Shown: positions 33,438 through 42,387, numbered from the stretch's first letter. The stretch: 64,000 bases of DNA from Bacillus ndiopicus (GCF_000612805.1 NZ_HG964404.1:273091-337090); one strand, 5' to 3'. Notes: generated by a model not told the origin, from the sequence alone. Translations and numbers: made by a program.

Positions 33438-34338
33438 TTTGTCCGCCCCCTGTCATTTCTAAAAACTGCTCTTCTAATGTTTTTTGCTGTGGTTGAATAG
33501 CAAAAATATTGACTTGCTGTGCAACAAGTTCGTTTACAAGCTGTGGTACTTGCTCCTTTGGTATTTGAAGCTCCAAGCCCTTCGCCTGTACGATATATTC
33601 GATTTGTAGCTGCTGTGCAACTTCCTGTACCTTCGCTAAAGGCTCTGCCTCAACGTAATAAACAGTTTCAGCCTCATTATGCATCTCTCTAATATCAATC
33701 AACTGACCATTTTGTATAATCGCAATACGGTCACACATTAGCTCTATTTCAGAAAGTAAATGGCTCGATACGAAAACAGAAACGCCTTCTTCAGCCGCAA
33801 TTTTACGCAAATATGTGCGGAATTCACGAATACCAGCAGGGTCTAAGCCATTTGTCGGTTCATCTAAAATTAAAAACTTCGGTCGGTGCAATAGCGCTTG
33901 AGCTAAGCCTAGGCGCTGACGCATCCCTAAAGAATAAGTTGATACCTTTTCATGGATACGTTTCTCTAGTCCAACTTGACGCACAACCTCATCAATTCGT
34001 TCTTTGCTAACTTGACGATGCATACGTGCAAAATGCAATAAGTTTTTATAGCCTGACATATATTTATACATCTCAGGATTTTCAACGATAACCCCTACTT
34101 TGCTAATCGCTTCCTCATAGTGCCCTTGAAGTGACTGCCCCTCAATTAGCACCTCTCCCTCTGTTGGGTGCATTAAGCCTGTCATCATACGAATCGTCGT
34201 TGTTTTCCCCGCACCATTCGGCCCTAAAAATCCAGTAATTTGCCCTGGATACAAATCTAAATTAAGACTATCAATCAGCTTTTTCCCACGAATAACTTTC
34301 GTTAAATTGCGTAGCTGTACAATTGGCTGTTGCGCCAT
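33415..34338 (-). CDS. ABC transporter ATP-binding protein
   Basis: A 307-residue ATPase. Walker A G-P-N-G-A-G-K-T-T-T (residues ~38-47), signature Y-S-L-G-M-R-Q-R-L-G-L-A, Walker B F-L-I-L-D-E-P-T-N-G-L-D-P, and a C-terminal ~80-residue extension typical of drug/bacitracin-type exporters (BcrA/YtrE-like). It pairs with the downstream permease. Starts 2 bp after the preceding ATPase gene. Confidence 0.95.
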   Translation of the reverse strand: MAQQPIVQLRNLTKVIRGKKLIDSLNLDLYPGQITGFLGPNGAGKTTTIRMMTGLMHPTEGEVLIEGQSLQGHYEEAISKVGVIVENPEMYKYMSGYKNLLHFARMHRQVSKERIDEVVRQVGLEKRIHEKVSTYSLGMRQRLGLAQALLHRPKFLILDEPTNGLDPAGIREFRTYLRKIAAEEGVSVFVSSHLLSEIELMCDRIAIIQNGQLIDIREMHNEAETVYYVEAEPLAKVQEVAQQLQIEYIVQAKGLELQIPKEQVPQLVNELVAQQVNIFAIQPQQKTLEEQFLEMTGGGQIAESHTK

Positions 34339-34339
34339 A

Positions 34340-35050
34340 TTAATTCATCCTCTCTTTATGCAATGCTTTCATCCACTGTACTGCATCTTGGTTATGTTCA
34401 TCACGAATTACCTCTAGCTGTTCATGTGCAACAATGCGTCCACCCTGCAGTAATAATACCTCGTCTAAAATCGGTTCTACCTCATAAAGTTCATGTGTTG
34501 ATAAAATAATTGTCTGCGTCTCCATATCCGTAAATCGAATTAATCCTTTTATCAAAGAATCCTTCACCATCGGATCTAATCCGGCAAATGGCTCATCCAT
34601 TACATAAAACGGTACTTCACGCCCCAAAGTTGCTGCCATTTTCACACGACCGCGCTGCCCTTTTGATAATTGACGCAGTTTCCGACCGCGCTCAATTTGC
34701 AAAAATTCACCAACAATCGAGGCCTTCTCATATGAAAAATCAGCAAACTGTGTTTCGTAAAAGCGAAATAGCTGCTCAACCGTATAAAATTCATAAAATA
34801 AATCAATATCAGGTAAAAAGGCGATATTAGCAGCAGTCGTTCTCGTCACTCGTTTCCCATCTAATGTAATGTCGCCTTTCGTCGGTCGTAAAATACCTGT
34901 TATCAGCTTTAATAATGTCGATTTTCCTGTACCATTTTCCCCGACAACGCCTATTATTTTACCGAGCGTAAATTCACAGGATACATTTTGCAAAACAGGT
35001 CTATTTATATATGAAAAGCTAATGTTCGAAAGCTGTAGCAAACGTCTCAC
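34340..35050 (-). CDS. ABC transporter ATP-binding protein, YtrB-like
   Basis: A 236-residue ATPase with Walker A G-E-N-G-T-G-K-S-T-L-L, signature L-S-K-G-Q-R-G-R-V-K-M-A, and Walker B F-Y-V-M-D-E-P-F-A-G-L-D-P. The short size and the adjacent GntR regulator resemble YtrB-type ATPases of cell-wall-antibiotic-responsive operons. It overlaps the regulator by 4 bp. The first operon gene (membrane protein 35397-36173) is its probable permease partner. Confidence 0.92.
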   Translation of the reverse strand: MRRLLQLSNISFSYINRPVLQNVSCEFTLGKIIGVVGENGTGKSTLLKLITGILRPTKGDITLDGKRVTRTTAANIAFLPDIDLFYEFYTVEQLFRFYETQFADFSYEKASIVGEFLQIERGRKLRQLSKGQRGRVKMAATLGREVPFYVMDEPFAGLDPMVKDSLIKGLIRFTDMETQTIILSTHELYEVEPILDEVLLLQGGRIVAHEQLEVIRDEHNQDAVQWMKALHKERMN

Positions 35051-35400
35051 TCCTTTTGTTGTAACAGTTGTAGCATTTCCTCTTTCGTAAAGCCGAACGA
35101 TGCAATCGACGCTAAAAAGCTTTCAGCAAGCTGCTCCTTCATGCTGTTTCGCAGCTCGTCAAGACGCTGTTCATCAGAAGTAATAAAAGTTCCTTGCCCT
35201 CTTTTCGTTTCCGTTAATTGCATCAGCTCCAGCTCCTTATAAACACGTTGTACTGTATTGACATTAACGCCACTTTGTACCGCATATTCTCGTACAGATG
35301 GCAGCTTATCACCTAAACGCAAATGTCCTTTTATAATATCTCCGCAAATCCGATCGACTAACTGACTATAAATCGGTTTATCGCGTGTAAAATCCGTCAT
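35047..35400 (-). CDS. GntR family regulator, YtrA subfamily
   Basis: A 117-residue protein. The start is taken at 35400 (M-T-D-F-T-R-D-K-P-I-Y-S-Q-L), overlapping the upstream stop as ATGA. The winged HTH has L-G-D-K-L-P-S-V-R-E-Y-A, G-V-N-V-N-T-V-Q-R-V-Y-K-E-L-E and the wing G-Q-G-T-F-I. The short C-terminal helical tail is typical of YtrA-type GntR repressors, which control ABC transporter operons. An inverted repeat upstream of the operon (36192-36217) is its likely operator. Unusually it is the second gene, not the first. Confidence 0.93.
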   Translation of the reverse strand: MTDFTRDKPIYSQLVDRICGDIIKGHLRLGDKLPSVREYAVQSGVNVNTVQRVYKELELMQLTETKRGQGTFITSDEQRLDELRNSMKEQLAESFLASIASFGFTKEEMLQLLQQKE

Positions 35401-36173
35401 GATTGCGATACCACCTTTTCGAGCCACTTGGAGCTCACTATAAATAAAACGGTAATACAAAGGGCATAAAACACGAGTTGGACTAAATAAATTGAGCCGA
35501 CATAAAAGAAAACGTCATGGTTAGAAGGCTGTAAATAATTCTCAATTGGCTCTAATGAAATATAGCCATGCTGCACTATTGCACGAAACCATGCACTATC
35601 CTCTATTTTCGTTAATATATAGCCAACAAAAATTGCGAAAGGAACTGTAATGACCACCGCTAGCTTGCCAATATAGCACTTAAGCTGTAAATAGAAAATA
35701 TAAAAAACATGCATATATGCCAAGATTAAAAGCTGTAGGCCTGTTAAGCTAATCGTCATCGCTATACTTGCAATAAACGCTTTAAATATTGGCCATTCCA
35801 ATTGCGCTGATACCATGATAAATCCGCTACAAAAAACAACAAATGTAAAAATAATAAACATACATATACTGAATAATGCCTTTGCGCCAAGCAGGCAATA
35901 AATGGATTGCGGTGAATGCAACCACACTTCTTTACGGTTAACATCCATTCGTATGCTTGTAATATATTGGGTAGGCGTAGCCATAACACCTAATGAAATT
36001 GCAAAAAACAGAAACATAATTATTAATTCATTTAGCCCCATAGATGTCTCTACATTTTTATCTATAATATACGGTACTCCAAGCACTAATAATGGCCCAA
36101 CTACTAATAATACAAAGACATTCCCACGCACAACTACCCACTCTTTTTGAAATAATGCTAAAAAGCTTTTCAT
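35397..36173 (-). CDS. ABC-2-like membrane protein
   Basis: A 258-residue protein with about six hydrophobic segments and an N-terminal F-L-A-L-F-Q-K-E-W-V-V-V-R-G amphipathic helix, as in ABC-2 permeases. The cytoplasmic R-K-E-V-W-L-H-S-P-Q-S segment matches the position of the conserved permease motif. First gene of the operon; together with the 236-aa ATPase it probably forms a second transporter, as in ytr-type operons. Substrate unknown. Confidence 0.8.
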   Translation of the reverse strand: MKSFLALFQKEWVVVRGNVFVLLVVGPLLVLGVPYIIDKNVETSMGLNELIIMFLFFAISLGVMATPTQYITSIRMDVNRKEVWLHSPQSIYCLLGAKALFSICMFIIFTFVVFCSGFIMVSAQLEWPIFKAFIASIAMTISLTGLQLLILAYMHVFYIFYLQLKCYIGKLAVVITVPFAIFVGYILTKIEDSAWFRAIVQHGYISLEPIENYLQPSNHDVFFYVGSIYLVQLVFYALCITVLFIVSSKWLEKVVSQS

Positions 36174-36191
36174 TCATTTCACCTCGCGTTC

Positions 36192-36217
36192 TAGTGTAAT
36201 AGTTAAATAGTACACTA
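36192..36217. promoter_or_regulatory. YtrA-type operator before the ABC operon
   Basis: TAGTGTA and TACACTA arms separated by 12 bases, 19 bp upstream of the first start codon. The arms match the AGTGTA...TACACT type described for YtrA. This supports autoregulation by the GntR gene. Confidence 0.75.
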
Positions 36218-36418
36218 AGATTAAAAAAAAAGCAAAACGAAAAGACATAATAAAATTAAAAAGTATCTATTATAAGCATTTTAGTTTAAACAGATTTCTT
36301 CTTCACAGACCTGTTTATTAAGCTTATTTTTAGTGTTCATCTGCGATTAAAATATCTCCATATCTCAAAATTATTTGCAGATGTTATTTTAATGCGATGC
36401 TAGTCGGCATCCATAATT
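36218..36418. other. Intergenic region, nothing supported
   Basis: AT-rich; probably contains the promoter of the ABC operon near its left end. No gene seen. Confidence 0.4.
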
Positions 36419-36469
36419 AAAAAGTAACTTTAATAAACCCATTCAAGGATTCATAAAAGTTACTTTTTT
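36419..36469 (-). terminator. Terminator of the catabolic operon
   Basis: AAAAAGTAACTT (36419-36430) pairs with AAGTTACTTTTT on the right around a 26-base loop; T-rich on both sides. Confidence 0.65.
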
Positions 36470-36495
36470 ACATTCATGTATTTTTAAATTAGCTT

Positions 36496-37182
36496 TTATT
36501 CTTCAACTTCAACAATGACATTGACGATTGATGCATCGTGATCTTTGATGCGAAGTGGAGCAGTGAAAGCAGAAAGCAGTTTTTTACCAATCAACGGCTC
36601 TGGATTGATGTCTTCATAAATAAGCATTGTTGGTTCTTCATATTTTTCATGGTCTAAAAAAGCATGATGAACAAAATAGCCGTTTCCTTTCGCTTCCGTT
36701 AAATTTTCAATACTCAATGTATCAATGGCAACCGCTTTGCATTTTGGCAATTTCGTTCGAATATATTCAGCAGCTTCTGGAGATACTGCTGGGAAGTTGT
36801 TCGAATACTTCTCGAAATCGGTATTTCTATATTGCCAATGACCCGTGTTGAAAATTAAAATATCTGCTTCCTTCAATTCTTCATATTCCTCTAGTTTTTC
36901 AACCGTAATAAAACCATTTGGACCTACTGGGCAATCGATTAGCAAAGGTTTTCGATAAATAAAGTCTTCAATTGGAATCGCATCTATCCCCTTACCGTTA
37001 TTCATATGATGGCGCGGCGCATCAACATGCGTTCCTGCATGTAAATACATAGTCAATACACTACCATTCCAGTCATCCCCTTTATCCAAACGCTCTCTCG
37101 GTTCTAATCGCACTTCAGGTAAACCTGGATAAACTGGCATTCCTTCATAAATCGGGTAACCTATTTCAACATACTTCGACAT
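36496..37182 (-). CDS. Cyclase family protein (kynurenine-formamidase-like metal hydrolase)
   Basis: A 228-residue protein with the family metal-binding motif H-A-G-T-H-V-D-A-P-R-H-H (residues ~48-59), plus D-I-L-I-F-N-T-G-H-W and a V-A-I-D-T-L-S-I-E segment. The family includes kynurenine formamidase and other hydrolases of formyl, cyclic or lactam substrates. Last gene of an operon with an aldehyde dehydrogenase, an SDR and a tartrate-dehydrogenase-like enzyme; it may hydrolyse a pathway lactone or amide. No tryptophan-degradation genes are adjacent. Confidence 0.9.
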   Translation of the reverse strand: MSKYVEIGYPIYEGMPVYPGLPEVRLEPRERLDKGDDWNGSVLTMYLHAGTHVDAPRHHMNNGKGIDAIPIEDFIYRKPLLIDCPVGPNGFITVEKLEEYEELKEADILIFNTGHWQYRNTDFEKYSNNFPAVSPEAAEYIRTKLPKCKAVAIDTLSIENLTEAKGNGYFVHHAFLDHEKYEEPTMLIYEDINPEPLIGKKLLSAFTAPLRIKDHDASIVNVIVEVEE

Positions 37183-37208
37183 AATAATACACCTCTTCTA
37201 TTTTATTT

Positions 37209-38654
37209 TTAAATTTCGTATTTTATAGCGATATTTTTTATTTGCTGATAGTTCATTAAAGCAAGATGGCTTTTTTCTCTACCAATTCCGCTTTTTTTAT
37301 ACCCTCCAAAAGGCATTTGGATTCCTCCAGCAGCTCCGTAACTATTGATAAATACTTGTCCTGATTCTACCCGAGAGGCTGTGTAATGAGCCACATCAAT
37401 ATTAGCTGTCCAAATACCAGTGACTAACCCATAGTTGGTACTATTAGCTAAACGAATTGCCTCTTCTGGATTATGGAAGGTGAACACACTAAGAACAGGA
37501 CCAAAAATCTCTTCTTGGGCTATCGTACTCTCATGGTTCAAGCCGTCGATAATTGTTGGCTCAATATAAAAGCCTCCTTCATATCCAGCTACTGTTATAG
37601 CATTTCCTCCTACCACAATCTGCCCTTCTTTTTTGGCTTGCTCCAATTTTTTCAGGATTTGCTCATATTGGCGCTTATTCAAAATCGGTCCCATATCCGG
37701 ATTTTCTATACCAGCGCCGATTTTCAAAGTTTGGAACCGTTCCTTCAACATCGTCACAAACTTATCTTTTATTTGAGCTTCAACTAAAAGACGTGAGCCT
37801 GCGGAACAGGTCTGACCAGCATTTTGGATAATTGAGTTCAATACACCATTCGCCGCCTTTTCTAAATTGGCATCCGCGTAGACAATATTCGGTGACTTAC
37901 CACCAAGCTCTAATGTTACAGGCACAATATTCTTTGCTGCTGCCTGCATAATCGAAGATCCCGTTTTTACTGACCCTGTAAATGTAATTTGATTAATTCC
38001 AGGATGCGATGCTAGTTTTGCCCCAGCTTCAGAACCAACTCCTGTGATGTGCTGAAATATACCTTTTGGCAGTTTACTTTCTTTAAACCATTCAGTAAGT
38101 GCGTGTGCTGTCATAGGCGTATCTTCTGCGCTCTTTACAATTACTGCATTCCCAGTGGCCAGTGCTGCTGCCACACTTCGGGAAATGATTTGCAACGGAT
38201 AATTCCAAGGTACAATATGCAATGTTACACCCATCGGCTCTAGAACTGTCACATCTAGTAGCCCATCTTCAATCGGAATACTGTCTCCAAAACTTTTATC
38301 GGCAGCACCTGCATAAAACTCAAAATAACGCGCCGCTGCTTCTACATCCGATTCGGCTTGAAAAAGTGGCTTTCCAACATCCTCTGTTTCCAAGCGACTT
38401 AAACGCTCTTTGTTTGCTCGGATAAAAGCTGCCATTTCATATAAAAGCTGTCCTCTTTCATAAGGCTTGAACGCTCTCCATTCCGCGCTTTCAAAAGCCC
38501 TTCTTGCTGCTGCTACTGCCTCTTCAACCTGATTATCCGTTGCATTTACGATTTCTGCAATCATTTCTCCGTTAGATGGATTATAAACAGGCAACCATTC
38601 ATCTGAATCTCCTCCGACCCATTCGCCATCAATTAACATAGGAATCTTTTTCAT
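37209..38654 (-). CDS. NAD(P)-dependent aldehyde dehydrogenase
   Basis: A 481-residue enzyme. The start at 38654 is used because GGAGGTGAGGG precedes it at the proper distance; the GTG at 38663 lies inside that site. Motifs: P-W-N-Y-P-L (NAD-binding region), F-T-G-S-V-K-T-G, the catalytic Glu in E-L-G-G-K-S-P-N and Cys in G-Q-T-C-S-A-G-S-R, then E-E-I-F-G-P-V-L. Full length. It oxidises an aldehyde intermediate, probably betaine-aldehyde- or semialdehyde-like. In operon with its neighbours. Confidence 0.95.
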   Translation of the reverse strand: MKKIPMLIDGEWVGGDSDEWLPVYNPSNGEMIAEIVNATDNQVEEAVAAARRAFESAEWRAFKPYERGQLLYEMAAFIRANKERLSRLETEDVGKPLFQAESDVEAAARYFEFYAGAADKSFGDSIPIEDGLLDVTVLEPMGVTLHIVPWNYPLQIISRSVAAALATGNAVIVKSAEDTPMTAHALTEWFKESKLPKGIFQHITGVGSEAGAKLASHPGINQITFTGSVKTGSSIMQAAAKNIVPVTLELGGKSPNIVYADANLEKAANGVLNSIIQNAGQTCSAGSRLLVEAQIKDKFVTMLKERFQTLKIGAGIENPDMGPILNKRQYEQILKKLEQAKKEGQIVVGGNAITVAGYEGGFYIEPTIIDGLNHESTIAQEEIFGPVLSVFTFHNPEEAIRLANSTNYGLVTGIWTANIDVAHYTASRVESGQVFINSYGAAGGIQMPFGGYKKSGIGREKSHLALMNYQQIKNIAIKYEI

Positions 38655-38678
38655 TTCCCTCACCTCCTTGAATCTTCT

Positions 38679-39422
38679 TTACAATCCTCTTCCTCCGTCA
38701 ACATGGAGAGAAGCCCCTGTAACCATTCGTGAACCGTCTGACACAAGATAACTGACTGCTTCAGCAATATCGTCCGGCTGAATCAATTCTCCAAGCGGAA
38801 CACTATTTTTGAACACCTCTTTATTCAGCCCACCCTCTTGCTGTTTAACCGAGGAGAACTGCCCTAGCATATTCGTATCTGCTGGGCCAGGGTGCAAGAC
38901 ATTCACACGAATTTTGTCGGGTGAAACTTCGATAGCAAGAGCCCGTGAAAAAGCCTCTACCGCACCTTTTGATGCAATATAACTTTGCAGACCTGGTCTT
39001 GGTCTTGCTACTGACACAGAGCCAACATTCACAATAACACCTGAACCGCCTTTTTTCATATAATGAACTGCTTCTTTACAAGTCAGAAATACTCCTGTAG
39101 CGTTGACTGACAAAATTCGGTTCCACTGCTCAAGTGAAACATCCCCAATCGATGTAGCCGATTGCGCAATTCCCGCAATATTGACTAAACCATCAATTCG
39201 TCCAAACTTACTGAAGGTTGCCTTAAATACATCACGAACTTGTTCTTCATCCAATAAATTTACTTGCTGTGAAACAAATTTGGAATCCTTAATATCCTTC
39301 ATTGCCTCCTTGTTCATGTCCAATCCAACTATTGTAGAGCCCTCGCCTAACAACTTAGCGACTACTGCTTTTCCCATTCCTCCACCAGCACCTGTAACAA
39401 TAATGACTTTTCCAGTATCCAT
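38679..39422 (-). CDS. SDR family oxidoreductase
   Basis: A 247-residue short-chain dehydrogenase with T-G-A-G-G-G-M-G (Rossmann glycine motif), D-M-N (cofactor-selecting Asp, NAD preferred), N-I-A-G-I-A, catalytic Ser in N-V-G-S-V-S, Y-I-A-S-K-G (YxxxK), and H-P-G-P-A-D-T. Homologous to 3-oxoacyl reductases, but here in a catabolic operon, so an alcohol or hydroxyacid dehydrogenase role is more likely. Confidence 0.93.
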   Translation of the reverse strand: MDTGKVIIVTGAGGGMGKAVVAKLLGEGSTIVGLDMNKEAMKDIKDSKFVSQQVNLLDEEQVRDVFKATFSKFGRIDGLVNIAGIAQSATSIGDVSLEQWNRILSVNATGVFLTCKEAVHYMKKGGSGVIVNVGSVSVARPRPGLQSYIASKGAVEAFSRALAIEVSPDKIRVNVLHPGPADTNMLGQFSSVKQQEGGLNKEVFKNSVPLGELIQPDDIAEAVSYLVSDGSRMVTGASLHVDGGRGL

Positions 39423-39441
39423 CTTTACAATCCCCTTCCCT

Positions 39442-40527
39442 TTAATTAATCGTTTGTTTTCGGCTCAGTATCTTGCTCGTGATTTCATTGCCAACATCAC
39501 TTGTGGTTGAATTTCCACCTAAATCTGGCGTCCGCACTTTTCCTTCTAGAAGCACCTCTTCTATAGAGTCGAGAACGATTTTCGCCAAATCTGGATAACC
39601 GAGATGCTCTAGCATGAGGCTCGTACTCCAAATTTGCGCAATTGGATTTGCTATCCCTTTTCCCGCAATATCTGGAGCCGAACCATGAATCGCTTCGAAC
39701 ATCGAAGGATACTCTTTTTCAGGATTGATGTTACCAGAAGGAGCCAAGCCCAGACCACCTGAAATCGCCGCCCCTAAATCTGTTAATATATCACCAAATA
39801 AATTACTTCCAACTACTACATCAAAAATTTCTGGTTTTGCTACAAAAAAAGCAACTAATGCATCAATATGATAAAATTTTGATTCGATGTCTTTATAATC
39901 TTTGCCAATTTCCTTTACTATGTTATCCCAAAACGGCATAGAGAAATTAATAGCGTTCGATTTCGTCGCTACAGAAAGTTGCTTTGATCCTCTTTTTCTT
40001 GCCAATTCATAGGCATATTTTATTACACGCTCACTGCCCATTCTTGTAAAAACACTATTCTGAATAACGACCTCATATGGAGTACCAACATGCAAATGAC
40101 CTCCACTATTTGAATACTCGCCTTCTGTATTTTCACGTACTACGACAAAATCAATATGCTCTACTCCTTTATTTGCCAAAGGGCTTTCAACACCTTTTAG
40201 AAGCTTAATTGGTCGTAAATTGATATATTGATTGAATTGCTTTCGAATTGGCAGGATGAGCTCCCAGACAGAAATATGGTCAGGCACTTCAGGTGAGCCA
40301 ACTGCTCCGAATAAAATGGCATCATAGGCAGCCAATGTTTCCAGACCATCCTCAGGCATCATGCGACCTGTTTCGATATAGCGCTTACAGTTCCAATCAA
40401 AAGAATCGATTCCAAAATGCAAGTTTCCGTGAATTTCCTCCACTGCCCCCAACACCTTAATTGCTTCCTCCATCACTTCTGGCCCAATTCCATCTCCCGG
40501 AATATTAGCAATTATGAATTTCTCCAA
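39442..40527 (-). CDS. Tartrate dehydrogenase / isopropylmalate dehydrogenase family protein
   Basis: A 361-residue beta-decarboxylating dehydrogenase. The TTG at 40527 gives the best spacing to GGAAGGAAG; a GTG at 40536 abuts that site. Motifs: I-P-G-D-G-I-G-P-E-V, D-H-I-S-V-W-E-L-I-L-P-I-R-K (TtuC/DmlA type rather than LeuB), V-V-R-E-N-T-E-G-E-Y-S-N, and G-S-N-L-F-G-D-I-L-T-D-L. It oxidises a 2-hydroxy diacid such as tartrate or D-malate. First gene of the operon, divergent from a FadR-type regulator. Confidence 0.88.
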   Translation of the reverse strand: MEKFIIANIPGDGIGPEVMEEAIKVLGAVEEIHGNLHFGIDSFDWNCKRYIETGRMMPEDGLETLAAYDAILFGAVGSPEVPDHISVWELILPIRKQFNQYINLRPIKLLKGVESPLANKGVEHIDFVVVRENTEGEYSNSGGHLHVGTPYEVVIQNSVFTRMGSERVIKYAYELARKRGSKQLSVATKSNAINFSMPFWDNIVKEIGKDYKDIESKFYHIDALVAFFVAKPEIFDVVVGSNLFGDILTDLGAAISGGLGLAPSGNINPEKEYPSMFEAIHGSAPDIAGKGIANPIAQIWSTSLMLEHLGYPDLAKIVLDSIEEVLLEGKVRTPDLGGNSTTSDVGNEITSKILSRKQTIN

Positions 40528-40714
40528 ACAAAACACTTCCTTCCCAATCGACTACATACTACATATGATGTACTTAATTTAAATGATAACACCTCCATCA
40601 TTCTTTGTAAATGTAATATTCTGATAATTGTGAATTTCATAAAATTTATACGAAACTTTGCCTATACGATATAATCTATAGAAAAGAATGTAAACCAATC
40701 GGAGGAACCACCCT
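40528..40714. promoter_or_regulatory. Divergent control region of the catabolic operon and its regulator
   Basis: The rightward side has TATAAT at 40670-40675 with a weak -35, and GGAGG before the regulator start. The leftward side has ACATACTACATATGATGTA-like partial dyads around 40555-40573, a possible regulator site. Assignments are tentative. Confidence 0.45.
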
Positions 40715-41413
40715 ATGCAATTTGAAAAACTAACAAGTTCTAACAAAATATCATCTGAAATCGTTTCTCTTATTAAAACTAAATTATTAAATGGAACCCT
40801 GAAAATTGGCGATAAATTACCTACGGAGTCCGAAATGGTTGAACAACTCGGCGTTAGTAGAACCCCAGTCAGGGAAGCAATAAAAATACTAGAATCAATT
40901 GGCGTTATTCATATTAAACGTGGTGAAGGTATGTTTATTACGAATAATCCTTCTCATTTTTCCTTAAATCCGTTAATTTTCAGTTTGATTATGCACAGCA
41001 ATAATACACAAAAATTGATAGAATTTCGGCAACATTTTGAGATTCTTATGATTAATATTATTCGCACTAAATGCTCCGAAAAAAATCTTAAAAAAATTGA
41101 GGAAATCTATCTTAGTCAAATCGAACGCCTAAAGCCTGAGCTAAGCCCTGAAGAATTAGCCGATATCGATTTAGAATTTCACTATGCAGTTCTGGAAGCG
41201 ACGGAAAATGCTTTTGTGATTGAAATCGGCAAAACAATCTATGAATTGTACAGACCTAAAATGATTGCCTCCAAACAATCCAGTAGTATCGAACGAACGC
41301 TTAATACCCATAAGCACTATTTAGACTTACTTTACCAGAAAGATGGAGCCGTTAGTGAAGAGCAAATCAACGCAATGATTTTAAATAATCAAGTATGGCT
41401 AGAAGAAGAGTGA
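40715..41413 (+). CDS. GntR regulator, FadR subfamily (FCD domain)
   Basis: A 232-residue repressor. The N-terminal winged HTH has I-G-D-K-L-P-T-E-S-E-M-V-E-Q-L-G-V-S-R-T-P-V-R-E-A and the wing R-G-E-G-M-F-I. The FCD effector domain (~95-220) shows R-Q-H-F-E-I, the metal-ligand-like D-x-E-F-H-Y-A-V, and a C-terminal H-K-H-Y-L. It is transcribed away from the catabolic operon, which it very probably controls in response to a carboxylate intermediate. Confidence 0.92.
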   Translation: MQFEKLTSSNKISSEIVSLIKTKLLNGTLKIGDKLPTESEMVEQLGVSRTPVREAIKILESIGVIHIKRGEGMFITNNPSHFSLNPLIFSLIMHSNNTQKLIEFRQHFEILMINIIRTKCSEKNLKKIEEIYLSQIERLKPELSPEELADIDLEFHYAVLEATENAFVIEIGKTIYELYRPKMIASKQSSSIERTLNTHKHYLDLLYQKDGAVSEEQINAMILNNQVWLEEE

Positions 41414-41524
41414 GGGGTTATCTTCCACTTCCTTTCATCCAATTTACAATTTTCATGGTGTTGACCTAAAGTTATGGCAAATATTTTTCCCATGAATCTC
41501 AATTTATTAATTAAAGAATTATAA

Positions 41525-41570
41525 AAAAGGAGTAACAGGAAAGCATCTGCTTTTCCGTTACTCCTTTTTT
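41525..41570. terminator. Strong bidirectional terminator
   Basis: AAAAAGGAGTAAC...GTTACTCCTTTTTT with inner GGAAAGC/GCTTTTCC pairing, between the regulator and a small minus-strand gene. Confidence 0.85.
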
Positions 41571-41571
41571 A

Positions 41572-41694
41572 TTATTTTGTATAAGATAGTACTGCGTTTT
41601 TGCTAAAGCTTTGTAATGCTATTGTTGCCTCTTCTTTGTTTGTGTACTCAAAAATACGAACATCCTGTTGCTCAAATACTGTAATTACCCACAT
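41572..41694 (-). CDS. 40-residue small protein
   Basis: Starts MWVITVFEQQDVRIFEYTN and ends S-F-S-K-N-A-V-L-S-Y-T-K. GGAGG lies 8 bases before the ATG and a strong terminator directly follows the stop, so it looks like a genuine small gene. Mixed charged/hydrophobic composition suggests a compact alpha-beta protein rather than a membrane peptide. Family not recognised. Confidence 0.7.
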   Translation of the reverse strand: MWVITVFEQQDVRIFEYTNKEEATIALQSFSKNAVLSYTK

Positions 41695-41873
41695 ATTAAA
41701 ATCCTCCATTCAGTTTTTAGTATTATAACAGACACAAAATATTAACAACTGTTTTATAACAACTTCTTAATTAGTATTCTACACCTTTTCAGCAAAAAGA
41801 AAAGACCCTTTTTCCATTTTCACAAATTGTTCAAGGAATAAATGAATTTCTTGAACAAACCGTGACAGTCAAA

Positions 41874-41912
41874 AGGAGCTGATGAGAAAAGTATTCCTTC
41901 TCATCAGCTCCT
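41874..41912 (-). terminator. Terminator after dfrA
   Basis: Perfect 15-bp stem AGGAGCTGATGAGAA / TTCTCATCAGCTCCT with a 9-base loop, adjacent to the dfrA stop; minus-strand continuation is TTTTGACTG. Confidence 0.85.
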
Positions 41913-41916
41913 ACTG

Positions 41917-42387
41917 TTATTTTTCAAAAATACAATAAGTGAAATAATAGCCTTCTTCCGCTTGTACTGGCTCAAGTTTGCTGACAAGCTGCCAGCCCTC
42001 GTATGCGGGGAAGTATGTATCTCCTTTAAAGGCATAATCGATTTCTGTAATATATAAGCGATCCGCTACCTCCAATGCTAGCTTGAAAATTTGCTCTCCG
42101 CCAATAATCATAATTTCAGGCTCGTCCTTCACTAATTGCAACGCGTCATCTAAGTTAGTGACTACTTCAATATTCTCCGCTCCATAGGATGCATTGCGTG
42201 TAATAACAATATTACGTCTTCCTGGCAAAGCCTTGCCAATCGATTCAAATGTTTTGCGCCCCATAATAATTGGCTTGCCCATCGTCATTTCTTTAAAATA
42301 CTTTAACTCACCAGGTAAATGCCAAGGCATCTTATTTTCATAACCGATTACTCGATTTTTATCATGTGCTACTATTAATGAAATCAT
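41917..42387 (-). CDS. dfrA: Dihydrofolate reductase
   Basis: A 156-residue enzyme reducing dihydrofolate to tetrahydrofolate. Motifs: V-I-G-Y-E-N-K-M-P-W-H-L-P (substrate loop), Y-F-K-E-M-T-M-G-K-P-I-I-M-G-R-K-T-F-E-S, I-M-I-I-G-G-E-Q-I-F. Full length, chromosomal type. In B. subtilis it directly follows the thymidylate synthase gene; here the two are 4.8 kb apart. Confidence 0.97.
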   Translation of the reverse strand: MISLIVAHDKNRVIGYENKMPWHLPGELKYFKEMTMGKPIIMGRKTFESIGKALPGRRNIVITRNASYGAENIEVVTNLDDALQLVKDEPEIMIIGGEQIFKLALEVADRLYITEIDYAFKGDTYFPAYEGWQLVSKLEPVQAEEGYYFTYCIFEK

